In this document: positions 1-8,779 of the stretch, one piece after another
Numbering within the stretch: position 1 is the stretch's first letter
How the letters are laid out: the number at the start of each line of letters is the position of its first letter
The notes under the pieces: model-generated
What the model was told of the DNA's origin: nothing
What the model saw: the letters and a program-made list of their open reading frames with translations, nothing else
The model's database searches: none
Translations under genes and position numbers: made by a program
Source: Pacificoceanicola sp049341065
GTDB taxonomy: Bacteria > Pseudomonadota > Alphaproteobacteria > Rhodobacterales > Rhodobacteraceae
Direction of reading: 5' to 3'
NCBI RefSeq assembly: GCF_049341065.1
Contig: NZ_JBMPIX010000002.1
Coordinates: 62,001-126,000, forward strand
DNA length: 64,000 bases

Positions 1-2
1 AG

Positions 3-368
3 ACATTCTCGGGCAAACAGGGCTTTGAGTATTTCGAGGGGATCGCCAAAGAGACCACCGGGTCACATGCGATCTGCATGCATTTGCTGGACATTCCGCC
101 CGGTGGCCGCGCCAAGGCCCACAAACACGCGACGCATGAAACCGCGATCTATGTGATCGAGGGCGAGGCGATAATGTACTGGGGCGACAAGCTGGAAAAC
201 CTGATGGAGACCAAAGCCGGGGACATGATCTATATCCCTGCTGACGTGCCGCACCTGCCGATAAACACATCCGACAAACCGGCCCGGGCTGTGATTGCCC
301 GAACCGATCCGCATGAGCAGGAAAGCGTGGTTCTACTGCCTGAACTTGAGGCGCTTGTGGCGTCATGA
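3..368 (+). CDS. Cupin-domain protein, 5' end outside the window
   Basis: The reading frame is open from the first bases of the window, so the start lies upstream and only about 121 C-terminal residues are seen. The visible part has the cupin pattern: a first motif with G-(x)-A-K-A-H-K-H followed by E-x-A-I-Y-V-I-E-G-E, then a tight turn (GDMIYIPADVPHLPIN) that provides the second metal-binding His. These are small beta-barrel proteins that bind a metal or a small ligand. It ends six bases before the converging dihydropyrimidinase gene. Cupins of this kind occur next to purine and pyrimidine catabolic genes, but the substrate cannot be told from the sequence. Confidence 0.8.
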   Translation, partial: TFSGKQGFEYFEGIAKETTGSHAICMHLLDIPPGGRAKAHKHATHETAIYVIEGEAIMYWGDKLENLMETKAGDMIYIPADVPHLPINTSDKPARAVIARTDPHEQESVVLLPELEALVAS

Positions 369-374
369 TGGGCC

Positions 375-1838
375 TTAAATCCCCGCTGGGATGTTGAGCG
401 GATCACGCTCGATCTTGCGCGGGGTGTTCAGGGCCTTCCACTGGCTCAGCGCCTTCTGCGCCGATGAAAACGCAGGCCGCGGCACGAAACGGCCCCGGCC
501 CGGTTGCGGCTGGCTGTTCTGGCCCCAGGCCCAGATAACTTCGCCCCGGCTCAGGGTATAGCGCGCCTGAGCCTTGACGTTGAAGCCTTCAAAGACATTG
601 TAATCCAGCACCGAATGATGTGTCGCCGGGGTGATGGTTTTTGACAGCTTGGGATCCCAGACCACGATATCGGCGTCCGCGCCTTCAAGGATCGCGCCCT
701 TCTTGGGATAAATGTTGAGGATCTTCGCCACGTTGGTCGAGGTCGCGGCGACAAATTCATTCGGCGTCAGGCGGCCGGTTTCCACCCCTTCCGTCCAGAG
801 TACGGCAAGCCGTTCCTCGACCCCGTTGGAGCCATTGGGAATGATGCGGAAGTCGTCTTTGCCTGCGCGTTTCTGCGCGGTGGTAAAGGCGGCGTGGTCG
901 GTGGCGACCACATGGAGGCTGCCGGATTGCAGCCCCGCCCAGAGGCTGTCCTGATGATCCTTGGAACGGAACGGCGGCGACATGACACGGCGCGCGGCGT
1001 GGTCCCAATCCTTGTTGAAATACTCGCTTTCATCCAGCGTCAGGAATTGGATCAATGGCTCGCCATAGACGCGCATCCCTTTCTGGCGCGCCCGGCGGAT
1101 CGCCTCATGCGCCTGTTCGCAGGACACATGCACGATATATAGCGGCGTGCCAGCGGCGTCAGCGATGGTGATGGCCCGGTTCGCCGCCTCACCTTCCAGT
1201 TCAGGCGGGCGGGAATAGGCGTGGCCCTCGGGTCCGGTGATGCCTTCGTTGAAGTATTTCTGCTGAAGCTCGAAGACCAGATCGCCGTTTTCGGCGTGCA
1301 CCATCGGCAGCGCGCCAAGTTCCGCACAACGTTTGAAGCTGGCGTACATCTCGTCGTCCTCGACCATCAGTGCGCCCTTGTAGGCCATGAAATGCTTGAA
1401 GCTGTTCACGCCCATGTCGACGGCGTCTTTCATCTCGTTAAAGACGTTTTCGTTCCAGCCGGTGATCGCCATGTGATAGCCGATGTCGGAACAGATCTGC
1501 GGGGCCGATTTACGGTGCCATTCGTTGATGGCGTTCTTGATGCTGCCATCCGCGCCGGGCAGGCAGAAATCCACCAGCATGGTAGTGCCGCCCGTCGCCG
1601 CCGCCCATGTGCCGGACTCAAATGTCTCGGCGGCGGTGGTGCCCATGAAGGGCATCTCGAGGTGGGTGTGCGGGTCGATGCCGCCGGGGATCACATAGGC
1701 GCCCTCGGCGTCGATGTATTCATCCCCCGACAGGTCCTGCCCGATCTGCTTGATGATCTCATCCTCGATCAGGACGTCGGCCTTATAGGTGCGATCCGCC
1801 GTGCAGACGGTGCCGTTCTTGATGACTTTGGTCGTCAT
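375..1838 (-). CDS. hydA: Dihydropyrimidinase (D-hydantoinase family)
   Basis: Opens the ring of 5,6-dihydrouracil or dihydrothymine to the N-carbamoyl-beta-amino acid, second step of reductive pyrimidine degradation, in the cytoplasm. The 487-residue length is normal for the family. Metal ligands of the amidohydrolase fold are visible: H57 and H59 in DPHTHLEMPF, the carboxylated lysine K154 in FMAYKG, H181 in MVHAEN, a His in YIVHVS and an Asp in VATDHA. The ATG start has a GGGAGA ribosome site. The gene runs in the same direction as the ureidopropionase-type gene just upstream and as preT/preA, giving a complete reductive pathway. Family and pathway are clear; the exact substrate range is inferred from context. 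Confidence 0.95.
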   Translation of the reverse strand: MTTKVIKNGTVCTADRTYKADVLIEDEIIKQIGQDLSGDEYIDAEGAYVIPGGIDPHTHLEMPFMGTTAAETFESGTWAAATGGTTMLVDFCLPGADGSIKNAINEWHRKSAPQICSDIGYHMAITGWNENVFNEMKDAVDMGVNSFKHFMAYKGALMVEDDEMYASFKRCAELGALPMVHAENGDLVFELQQKYFNEGITGPEGHAYSRPPELEGEAANRAITIADAAGTPLYIVHVSCEQAHEAIRRARQKGMRVYGEPLIQFLTLDESEYFNKDWDHAARRVMSPPFRSKDHQDSLWAGLQSGSLHVVATDHAAFTTAQKRAGKDDFRIIPNGSNGVEERLAVLWTEGVETGRLTPNEFVAATSTNVAKILNIYPKKGAILEGADADIVVWDPKLSKTITPATHHSVLDYNVFEGFNVKAQARYTLSRGEVIWAWGQNSQPQPGRGRFVPRPAFSSAQKALSQWKALNTPRKIERDPLNIPAGI

Positions 1839-1911
1839 GGTTGTGTCTCCCTTGACCGCATCGGGCCAGTCAGTGTCGGTCTATATTGGGCCGTTTCTTC
1901 GACGGCTCGGA

Positions 1912-3159
1912 TTATTCCACCACTTCGGCGGTCTTGAGAACCGCGTACATCAGCACGTTTGCCCCCGCCGCGGCCCAGTCCTTGCTGATCTCTTCGGCTT
2001 CGTTGTGGCTGAGGCCGTCAACACAGGGACACATGACCATGGCGGTGGGGGCCACCTGATTGATCCAGCAGGCGTCATGCCCGGCGCCCGAGATCAGGTC
2101 GCGGTGGGAATACCCCATGGTTTCCGCGCCTTCGCGGATTGCGGCGACGCAGCCCGCGTCAAATTCTACCGGGTCGAACCCGCCGACCTTTTCGAATTCG
2201 ATCTCAAGCCCCATGTCCTCGCAGATCTTGGTCGCACCGGTTTTCAGCCGCGCTTCCATATCCTCGATGACGCTCAGATCGGGAGAACGGAAATCAACGG
2301 TGAACACAACCTTGCCGGGGATCACATTACGCGAATTCGGGTAGACGTCGATATGTCCCGCCGCGCCAACCGCATGGGGTTTGTGCGACCATGCGATTTC
2401 ATCGACCAGTTCCAGCACCCGCGCCATGCCGAGGCCTGCGTTCTTGCGCATCGGCATCGGGGTTGATCCGGTGTGCGCGTCTTTGCCGGTGATGGTGATT
2501 TGCGTCCACGACAGCCCCTGTCCATGGGTGACAACGCCAATGTCCTTGCCCTCGGCTGCCAGAATGGGGCCCTGTTCGATGTGCAACTCAAAGAAGGCGT
2601 GCATCTTGCGCGCGCCGACCTCCTCCTCGCCTTTCCAGCCGATCCGCTCCAATTCGCTGCCGAAAGTCTTGCCCTCGGCATCCACGCGGTCATAGGCCCA
2701 GTCTTGCGTATGCACCCCGGCAAACACGCCCGAAGCCAGCATGGCCGGAGCATAGCGGGTGCCCTCTTCGTTGGTCCAGTTGGTCACAACGATGGGATGT
2801 TTCGTCTTGATCCCGCGTTCGTGCATCGTGCGCAGGATTTCCAAACCGCCGAGCACGCCCAGAACCCCGTCGTATTTGCCGCCCGTCGGCTGGGTATCGA
2901 GGTGCGAGCCGACATAGACCGGCAGCGCGTCGGGATCAGTGCCTTCGTAGCGGGCGAACATGTTGCCCATCTGGTCAAGCCCCATGGAGCAGCCCACAGC
3001 TTCGCACCATGACTGGAACAGGGCGCGCCCTTCGCCGTCCTCATCGGTCAGCGTCTGGCGGTTGTTGCCCCCGGCGACACCCGGCCCGATCTTGGCCATC
3101 TCCATCAGGCTGTCCCAAAGACGATCGCCATCAATTCGGATGTTGCTGGATGTCGACAT
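1912..3159 (-). CDS. N-carbamoyl-amino acid hydrolase / beta-ureidopropionase-type M20 hydrolase
   Basis: A Zn-dependent amidase of the M20 peptidase family (allantoate amidohydrolase/ureidopropionase group) that would release CO2 and ammonia from N-carbamoyl-beta-alanine. Metal-site motifs are in order: GSHLDTQPTGGKYDG (His, then bridging Asp), TNWTNEEGTRYAP (the Glu-Glu pair), a lid domain with ITGKDAHTGSTPM, and the C-terminal SGAGHDA His. The ATG at 3159 is preferred over a GTG at 3171 because a GGGGA ribosome site lies five bases ahead. It would then be 415 residues, normal for the family. It is co-oriented with the dihydropyrimidinase gene 73 bases downstream and shares a regulatory gap with the divergent rutR-like gene. 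Isomer preference (beta-alanine versus L-amino acid) cannot be seen. Confidence 0.93.
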   Translation of the reverse strand: MSTSSNIRIDGDRLWDSLMEMAKIGPGVAGGNNRQTLTDEDGEGRALFQSWCEAVGCSMGLDQMGNMFARYEGTDPDALPVYVGSHLDTQPTGGKYDGVLGVLGGLEILRTMHERGIKTKHPIVVTNWTNEEGTRYAPAMLASGVFAGVHTQDWAYDRVDAEGKTFGSELERIGWKGEEEVGARKMHAFFELHIEQGPILAAEGKDIGVVTHGQGLSWTQITITGKDAHTGSTPMPMRKNAGLGMARVLELVDEIAWSHKPHAVGAAGHIDVYPNSRNVIPGKVVFTVDFRSPDLSVIEDMEARLKTGATKICEDMGLEIEFEKVGGFDPVEFDAGCVAAIREGAETMGYSHRDLISGAGHDACWINQVAPTAMVMCPCVDGLSHNEAEEISKDWAAAGANVLMYAVLKTAEVVE

Positions 3160-3223
3160 GTCATTCCCCACTTGTTGTCTTGACCGGCCCCGATTTGCGC
3201 CGCAGCTTGTCTCGGGAGAATCC

Positions 3224-3237
3224 TGACCATATGGTCA
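3224..3237. promoter_or_regulatory. RutR-type operator
   Basis: TGACCATATGGTCA is a perfect 14-base palindrome in the divergent gap between the ureidopropionase-type gene and the rutR-like gene. The known E. coli RutR consensus is TTGACCA-N2-TGGTCAA, which this matches except for the outermost 5' base. It lies 65 bases ahead of the hydrolase start and about 140 bases ahead of the regulator start, so it could control both directions. The functional role is inferred from the match and the position. Confidence 0.8.
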
Positions 3238-3253
3238 AATATCAAGGCGTGGC

Positions 3254-3265
3254 GACCGCGCGGTC
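3254..3265. promoter_or_regulatory. Second, weaker RutR-like palindrome
   Basis: GACCGCGCGGTC, extended on the right to GGTCAAG, lies with its centre 29 bases from the centre of the TGACCATATGGTCA site. It keeps the GACC/GGTC half sites but has GC in place of the A/T core. Two sites on one face of the helix would suit cooperative repression; this is an inference. Confidence 0.45.
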
Positions 3266-3376
3266 AAGGACTTATTTTCGCGGCGTGCACAGCAAGGGCG
3301 CAGCGCCCAATAAATAGGCGGTTCCGAAATCCCGAACAGGCGTTCGAGACAGCCAGACGATGTGAAAGAAGAGTAC

Positions 3377-4000
3377 ATGACCACAATCAGGCCCGGCGGA
3401 AAGACCCGAATCCAACGCGAGAAACGGCAAGCGATCTTTGAGGCCGCGCTCGACGTGTTCTCCGAGGCCGGGCTGCGCGGGGCAACGCTGGACCGGATCG
3501 CCGCCAAAGCCGGGCTGTCCAAGCCCAACGTCGTCTACTATTTCGACGGCAAAGAGGCGATCTACCGCGACTTGCTCGAAGCTCTGCTGGACATCTGGAT
3601 CGACCCTTTGCGCCAGCTGTCCGCCGAGGGGGACCCGGTCGAGGAACTGATTGCCTATGTGCATCGCAAGCTGGACATGTCCCGCGACATGCCCCGAGAA
3701 AGCCGCCTGTTCGCCACCGAGATGATCCAGAACGCGCCGCATATCAGTGATGTTTTATCAGGCACGCTCAAGGCTTTGGTGGACGAAAAGACTGCGCTGA
3801 TCCAAAGCTGGGCGAACGCCGGGCGCATTGCCAAGGTGGACCCCTATCATCTGATCTTTTCGATCTGGGCGACAACCCAGCACTACGCCGATTTCGACGT
3901 GCAGGTGCGCGGTGTGCTTGGCGAAGCGCGTGAGGCCGCGCGTTTTGACGAGGCCAAGGTCTTTCTGACCACCCTGTTCGAGCGGCTATTGCGCCCCTGA
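3377..4000 (+). CDS. rutR: TetR-family regulator of pyrimidine catabolism, RutR-like
   Basis: A one-component repressor expected to release DNA on binding uracil or thymine. The N-terminal helix-turn-helix reads AALDVFSEAGLRGATLDRIAAKAGLSKPNVVYYFDGKEAIYRDLLE, and the ligand domain keeps the RutR-type stretch DPYHLIFSIWATTQHYADF. The ATG at 3377, preceded by AGAAGAG, is preferred over a GTG at 3362, giving 207 residues, the normal length. It is transcribed away from the hydrolase genes it probably controls, and the shared gap holds a near-consensus RutR palindrome. In E. coli RutR governs the oxidative Rut pathway; here it sits with the reductive pathway, an arrangement common in alphaproteobacteria. 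Confidence 0.92.
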   Translation: MTTIRPGGKTRIQREKRQAIFEAALDVFSEAGLRGATLDRIAAKAGLSKPNVVYYFDGKEAIYRDLLEALLDIWIDPLRQLSAEGDPVEELIAYVHRKLDMSRDMPRESRLFATEMIQNAPHISDVLSGTLKALVDEKTALIQSWANAGRIAKVDPYHLIFSIWATTQHYADFDVQVRGVLGEAREAARFDEAKVFLTTLFERLLRP

Positions 4001-4175
4001 AGGCCCCAAACAGAAAAAGGCCACCATCTCTGTGCAGTAAATGATACACGGGAGAAACAGCAGTGGCTCGGAGCGCAATGACCGGTTTGAGCCCATACTT
4101 ACCGAATGCTGCGCGGCGAGCGAAGGTCTGCTTTCTGAGTTTGAAAGTACGCCGTCACGCGGTAAACACTACCGT

Positions 4176-4706
4176 ATGAGTATTTCATATTTCGACTTGA
4201 GCGTTCCAACCTTCCTACAGACCGTGGTCGCGGTTAGTGTCTGGCTCGACAAAGCCTCGAAGCATTGTTCTGCAAACGACTTGGACGCTGACGACTTGGT
4301 TTCAGCGCGTCTCACCGAAGATATGGCACCTTTGTTTTTCCAGATAGAATGTGTGGACAATTATTCGGTCTGGGGACTCGACGCCGTTAAGCAAGGTGTC
4401 TTTAACCCTCCAGCCCTTGAAGGCGTTGTCCCTTTCGAGAGGTTGCAGGAGAGGATTGCCAATACGGAGGCCGTGCTGAAAGACCTCAACTCTCAGGAGG
4501 TAGACGCTTTGTCAGGCAAAGAGCTTGACATGCAAATACACACAAACCCTAGCAAGTCTCCATTCACGGCAGAGACTTACTTGCTTTCTTTTCTTTTGCC
4601 GAATTTCTACTTCCACGCGGTTACCGCGTACGACATCCTTCGCACGCAAGGCGTCCCGATAGGAAAGACGGATTTCGAAGGCCAACTTCGAAGCGAGCCA
4701 CTATAG
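4176..4706 (+). CDS. DUF1993 family protein
   Basis: The stretch from MSISYFDLSVPTFLQT to the end matches the DUF1993 family, small helical proteins that resemble the DinB/YfiT four-helix fold and have no assigned biochemical role. The start at 4176 is chosen because the family normally begins with this motif; the frame is open back to 4041, but those residues do not look like the family and no good ribosome site is seen at either point. Codon use is clearly AT-richer than all neighbours, and the gene splits the pyrimidine catabolic cluster. Both facts suggest recent transfer. No functional link to pyrimidine breakdown is visible. Confidence 0.8.
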   Translation: MSISYFDLSVPTFLQTVVAVSVWLDKASKHCSANDLDADDLVSARLTEDMAPLFFQIECVDNYSVWGLDAVKQGVFNPPALEGVVPFERLQERIANTEAVLKDLNSQEVDALSGKELDMQIHTNPSKSPFTAETYLLSFLLPNFYFHAVTAYDILRTQGVPIGKTDFEGQLRSEPL

Positions 4707-4932
4707 CTTCGCAAAGCCGACATTGGCGCAACCGCGGCGAACGACTGCTTCGTCCCGCACAGACGACCTTCATCGCAACCAGTTCCTGAAGATTTTTCGG
4801 GAGCTGGATACTTGTCATCAGGCTGCCCTGAACGGCTTTCAGCTCTGGACAGCACCATTTACCGCAAAGGGCTGGTCTCTGCGCTTCCTTTTCCCCGTCC
4901 GCGTGACGATTGGGACACCTTTGGATCACGCC
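4707..4932. other. Gene-free spacer downstream of the DUF1993 gene
   Basis: About 225 bases between the DUF1993 stop and the end of preA. No reading frame looks coding and no clear terminator or RNA fold is seen. Composition is intermediate between the low-GC insert and the host sequence, so this may be the far edge of the inserted segment. Confidence 0.4.
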
Positions 4933-6237
4933 TTATTCTGCGGCACGTGCCATCGGGTTGTTGGGATGGGTCGTCCAGTTGGCATAGTCCTTTTCCACCA
5001 CCTTGCCGGTGCGCTTGTCGATCTCGCCGGGGGCGAGCACCTCCATGGTGATGCAGTCTTCTACCGGGCAGACGTTGACGCACAGGTTGCAGGCCACGCA
5101 TTCATCGTCCTGCACCTCGAACACCCGATCAGCGGACATGGAAATCGCCTGATGCGAGGTGTCTTCGCAAGCGGCATAGCAGCGACCGCATTTGATGCAG
5201 GCGTCCTGATCGATCCGCGCCTTGGTGATGTGGTTGAGGTTCAGGTACTGCCAGTCGGTGACGTTCGGGATCGCCATGCCGACGAACTGGTCGGTCGAGG
5301 TATAGCCCTTTTCGTCCATCCACTGTGACAGCCCCGAGATCATTTCCTGAACGATCTTGAAGCCATAGGTCATCGCTGCCGTGCAGACCTGAACGTTTCC
5401 GGCGCCCAGCGCCATGAACTCGGCGGCGTCTCGCCATGTGGTCACGCCGCCGATGCCGCTGATCGGCAACCCGCGGGTTTCGGGGTTGCGGGCAATCTCG
5501 GAGACCATGGACAGGGCGATGGGTTTGACCGCCGGGCCGCAATAACCGCCGTGGCTGCCTTTGCCGTCGATCGTCGGCTGCGGGGCCATGTTGTCCAGAT
5601 CCACCGCCGTGATCGAGTTGATCGTGTTGATCAGGCTGACCGCATCGGCGCCGCCGCGCATGGCCGCTGCTGCGGGCTGGCGGATGTCGGTGATATTGGG
5701 CGTCAGCTTCACGATCACCGGCTTGTCGTAGTACTGTTTGCACCAGCGGGTCACCATCTCGATGTACTCGGGCACCTGCCCCACTGCCGCGCCCATGCCG
5801 CGTTCGGACATGCCGTGCGGGCAGCCAAAGTTCAGCTCGATCCCGTCGGCACCGGTTTCGGCGACGCGCGGCAGGATCGCCTTCCAGGCAGCCTCTTCGC
5901 AGGGCACCATGATCGAGGCGATCAGCGCGCGATCCGGGTAATCGGCCTTGACCCGCGCCATTTCCTCGAGGTTCACCTCAAGCGAACGGTCGGTGATCAA
6001 CTCGATGTTGTTGAGCCCCAGCAGGCGACGGTCCGCCCCCCAGATCGCGCCATAGCGCGGCCCGTTGACGTTGACCACGGGCGGGCCTTCCTCGCCCAGC
6101 GTCTTCCACACGACACCGCCCCAGCCTGCCTCAAAGGCGCGGCGGACGTTGTATTCCTTGTCAGTGGGTGGCGCCGAGGCCAGCCAGAAGGGGTTGGGGC
6201 TTTTGATGCCCAGAAAATCGGTTGTCAGGTCAGCCAT
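4933..6237 (-). CDS. preA: NAD-dependent dihydropyrimidine dehydrogenase subunit PreA
   Basis: Catalytic subunit that reduces uracil or thymine to the dihydro form, first step of the reductive pathway. Residues 1 to about 310 form the FMN-binding TIM barrel of the dihydroorotate-dehydrogenase type (ELNFGCPHGMSERGMG, the substrate stretch SLINTINS, FMN-phosphate motif GIGGVTTW). The C-terminal 90 residues carry two 4Fe-4S motifs: CIKCGRCYAACED and CVACNLCVNVCPVEDC. The ATG at 6237 has a strong AAGGAGG eight bases ahead; longer starts lack one. 434 residues is usual. It follows preT by 52 bases in the same direction, and together they form the bacterial counterpart of mammalian DPD split over two chains. 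Confidence 0.96.
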   Translation of the reverse strand: MADLTTDFLGIKSPNPFWLASAPPTDKEYNVRRAFEAGWGGVVWKTLGEEGPPVVNVNGPRYGAIWGADRRLLGLNNIELITDRSLEVNLEEMARVKADYPDRALIASIMVPCEEAAWKAILPRVAETGADGIELNFGCPHGMSERGMGAAVGQVPEYIEMVTRWCKQYYDKPVIVKLTPNITDIRQPAAAAMRGGADAVSLINTINSITAVDLDNMAPQPTIDGKGSHGGYCGPAVKPIALSMVSEIARNPETRGLPISGIGGVTTWRDAAEFMALGAGNVQVCTAAMTYGFKIVQEMISGLSQWMDEKGYTSTDQFVGMAIPNVTDWQYLNLNHITKARIDQDACIKCGRCYAACEDTSHQAISMSADRVFEVQDDECVACNLCVNVCPVEDCITMEVLAPGEIDKRTGKVVEKDYANWTTHPNNPMARAAE

Positions 6238-6289
6238 CGCGGCCTCCTTTTGATCATCACGCCCCGGGACTAAACCGGGACTGGTTGAA

Positions 6290-7624
6290 TTACGCCGTGA
6301 GGCTCGCGTGGATATCCATCGCCGCATCGCGCCCTTCGGCCACGGCCGTCACCGTCAGATCATCCCCGCCCGAGGCGCAGTCGCCCCCGGCCCAGACACC
6401 CGAGACCGAAGACCGGCCCTTTTCGTCCACGGTGATCTTGCCGCCTGCGATCTCGAGCCCTTCGGGAGCATCGCCCAAGCTCTGGCCAATCGCCTGAAAC
6501 AGCTGATCGGCGGGCAAGGAAAAGGTTTCGTCCAGCGCGACCAGTTTGCCGCCTTGGGTTTCGGTATAGGCAAAGCGCACCGCCGTCAGGCTGCCGTTGC
6601 CGTCCACGCCCACGGGCGCAGCGTTGTGGATGATCCTCACACCCTTTTGCGCTGCGAGGTCTTGTTCATAGCGTGAGGCGGCCATGGCCTCCTGCCCGCG
6701 GCGATAGACAATGGTGACCTCTTCGGCGCCCAGCAGTTTGGCCTGCACCCCGGCGTCGATGGCTGTCATGCCGCCACCGATCACCACCACGCGGCGCCCG
6801 ATGGGCAGCGCGGCCAGATCATAGGCCTGTCGCAAGGCGGCTATGAAATCGACCGCCGGGCGGATGCCGTCCTTGTCCGCTCCGTCCAGCCGCAGGGCGT
6901 TGACCGCCGCCAGCCCCATGCCAAGGAACACCGCGTCAAAATCAGCGCGCAGACTGTCCAGGGAAATCGCCTCTCCAAGCTTGGCACCATAGCGCAGTTC
7001 GATCCCGCCGATCTGCAGCAGCCAATCGACTTCGCGCTGCGCGAACCCATTTGTGCTTTTATAGGCGGCAATGCCAAATTCGTTCAGGCCCCCGCCCTTT
7101 TGGCGCGCCTCGAAGATCACGACATCATGGCCCAGCATCGCCAGCCGATGCGCGCAGGCCAGACCGGCAGGCCCGGCGCCGACAACGGCCACCTTTTCGC
7201 CCGTGGCCTCGGCCCGCGCAAAGGGCTGCGGGCCTTTTGCCATAAGTTTGTCCGTCGCATAGCGCTGCAACCGCCCGATCTCGACCGGCTTGCCCTCGGC
7301 GGTTTCGCGCACGCAGACTTCTTCGCATAGCGTCTCCGTCGGGCAGACCCGTGCGCACATGCCACCAAGAATGTTCTGTTCAAGGATTGTCCGCGCCGCC
7401 GCCTCCGGGGTTCCGGTGGCGATCTGCCGGATGAACAAAGGAATATCGATCGAGGTCGGACAGGCCGTCATACACGGCGCGTCATGGCAAAAGTAACATC
7501 GATCCGCCGCCACCAGCGCCTCGTGCGGCGCATAGGCCGGGTGCAAATCGGCGAAATTGGTCTGAAGCGCCGTGCCGTCCAACCGGCCCGCGACAATCCC
7601 ATCTTGCAACTGTTTGGAGGTCAT
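6290..7624 (-). CDS. preT: NAD(P)-dependent dihydropyrimidine dehydrogenase subunit PreT
   Basis: Electron-input subunit: takes electrons from NAD(P)H through FAD and Fe-S centres to PreA. The N-terminal quarter has the cysteine-rich domain of the glutamate-synthase small-subunit type (RCYFCHDAPCMTACPTSIDIP and GGMCARVCPTETLCEEVC). Next come an FAD-binding GAGPAGLACAHRLAMLGH motif and a second Rossmann motif for NAD(P)H (VVVIGGGMTAIDAG). The C-terminal FAD motif ends in VWAGGDCASGGDDLTV. The start at 7624 (MTSKQLQDG) has a GGGGAG ribosome site; the upstream extension of the frame is non-homologous. At 444 residues it is of usual size. It is the promoter-proximal gene of the preTA pair. Confidence 0.95.
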   Translation of the reverse strand: MTSKQLQDGIVAGRLDGTALQTNFADLHPAYAPHEALVAADRCYFCHDAPCMTACPTSIDIPLFIRQIATGTPEAAARTILEQNILGGMCARVCPTETLCEEVCVRETAEGKPVEIGRLQRYATDKLMAKGPQPFARAEATGEKVAVVGAGPAGLACAHRLAMLGHDVVIFEARQKGGGLNEFGIAAYKSTNGFAQREVDWLLQIGGIELRYGAKLGEAISLDSLRADFDAVFLGMGLAAVNALRLDGADKDGIRPAVDFIAALRQAYDLAALPIGRRVVVIGGGMTAIDAGVQAKLLGAEEVTIVYRRGQEAMAASRYEQDLAAQKGVRIIHNAAPVGVDGNGSLTAVRFAYTETQGGKLVALDETFSLPADQLFQAIGQSLGDAPEGLEIAGGKITVDEKGRSSVSGVWAGGDCASGGDDLTVTAVAEGRDAAMDIHASLTA

Positions 7625-7675
7625 TTCCGCTCCCCGTTTGCTGTCCTTTTTGAAACGGTGGCACGATTCCAAAAT

Positions 7676-7691
7676 TTTATCAAATGGTAAA
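7676..7691. promoter_or_regulatory. Degenerate RutR-like site upstream of preT
   Basis: Read on the minus strand, TTTACCATTTGATAAA lines up with TTGACCA-N2-TGGTCAA at 11 of 14 specified positions and is imperfectly palindromic. It lies 52 to 67 bases ahead of the preT start. The region is AT-rich, so a chance match is possible. Confidence 0.3.
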
Positions 7692-7837
7692 AAATAGAAA
7701 AATTGCCGAGCGCGGGTGTTCTCGGACATATGCCCATATTTTGGGCAGTCCGGTCTGGCAGATCTTGCCTGCTGTCGTGGGTTTATGGGCAAAGCCAGAA
7801 GGGCGCCCTTCCGGGACGGGGTTCAGGAAAGGGTCGG

Positions 7838-8737
7838 TCAGGTCAGTCGGTCTGGAAAGCCGGGCGCGCGCAGGTCGGTGTCCAGCAGGTCTTCGAGCAG
7901 TTTGGCGATCATCGGGCTTTGCGCCGCGCCACCATAGGCCGCCTTGGCCGCGACATAGGTCTGTTCCGTCATGCCTGCCAAATCCAGCGGCACACCAAAT
8001 TCGCGCCCGAAATCCAAGGCAAAGCCAAGGTCTTTCAGTGCGAGGTCGATGTTGAAGGCCACATCGTAAGACCCGTTAAGGATCAACGCCCCCTCGGTTT
8101 CGTGCACAAAAGAATTGCCCGATGAGGCCCGGATCGCCTGCCAGGCCTGCCCCAGATCAAGCCCGCCGCGTTTCGCCAGCATCAGCGCCTCGGAACAGGC
8201 CTTGAGGTGGATGAAGGCCAGCATGTTCGTGATCACCTTGATGATCGACGATGCGCCAAGCGGCCCCATGTGGAACACCAGGTCGCCCATTGCCTGAAGC
8301 GCGGGCATGTGCAGTTCGACCAGATCGGCATCGCCCCCGGGCAACATGGTGATCTCGCCCCGCGCGGCCAGATGCACGCCGCCGGTGACGGGCAGTTCCA
8401 GCATACGAACGCCCTGCCCCGCCGCCAGTTCGGCATAGGCCAGCACTTCGTCGCGGCCGAGGGTCGACATCTCGATCCATGTTGCGCCCTCACCCATCAT
8501 CGGCAGGGTCTGCGCCAGCACTTTGGCGGTGACAGCGGGCGACGGCAGGCAAGTGATGACATGATCGACCTTCCCCGCCAGATCCGCCGCGCTGTCCGCC
8601 CAATTCGCCCCCGCCGCCAACAGATCAGCCGCATTGTCCTTGTACAAATCAAACACGGTGACATCAAAGCCTGCACGCAGCAGACACATGGCGCAGTTCG
8701 CCCCCAGATTGCCCAGCCCGATATAGCCGTAATGCAT
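7838..8737 (-). CDS. NAD(P)-dependent beta-hydroxyacid dehydrogenase (3-hydroxyisobutyrate dehydrogenase family)
   Basis: Oxidoreductase of 299 residues. It starts with the Rossmann motif GYIGLGNLGANCAMCLLRAGFDVTVFD. It also has the family substrate loop ELPVTGGVHLAARGEITMLPGGD and the catalytic-lysine segment around IIKVITNMLAFIHLKA, where family members carry the K-x3-N-x3 motif. Members reduce or oxidise 3-hydroxyisobutyrate, tartronate semialdehyde, glyoxylate/succinic semialdehyde or related compounds; the substrate here is not evident. It is preceded by an AAGGGGG ribosome site and follows the MttB-like gene by 42 bases in the same direction. It therefore probably belongs to the methylated-compound operon rather than to the pyrimidine genes. 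Confidence 0.9.
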   Translation of the reverse strand: MHYGYIGLGNLGANCAMCLLRAGFDVTVFDLYKDNAADLLAAGANWADSAADLAGKVDHVITCLPSPAVTAKVLAQTLPMMGEGATWIEMSTLGRDEVLAYAELAAGQGVRMLELPVTGGVHLAARGEITMLPGGDADLVELHMPALQAMGDLVFHMGPLGASSIIKVITNMLAFIHLKACSEALMLAKRGGLDLGQAWQAIRASSGNSFVHETEGALILNGSYDVAFNIDLALKDLGFALDFGREFGVPLDLAGMTEQTYVAAKAAYGGAAQSPMIAKLLEDLLDTDLRAPGFPDRLT

Positions 8738-8779
8738 GCAGACCCCCTTTTCGATTTTGTCCGCTCCAGCGCCCTCGGG

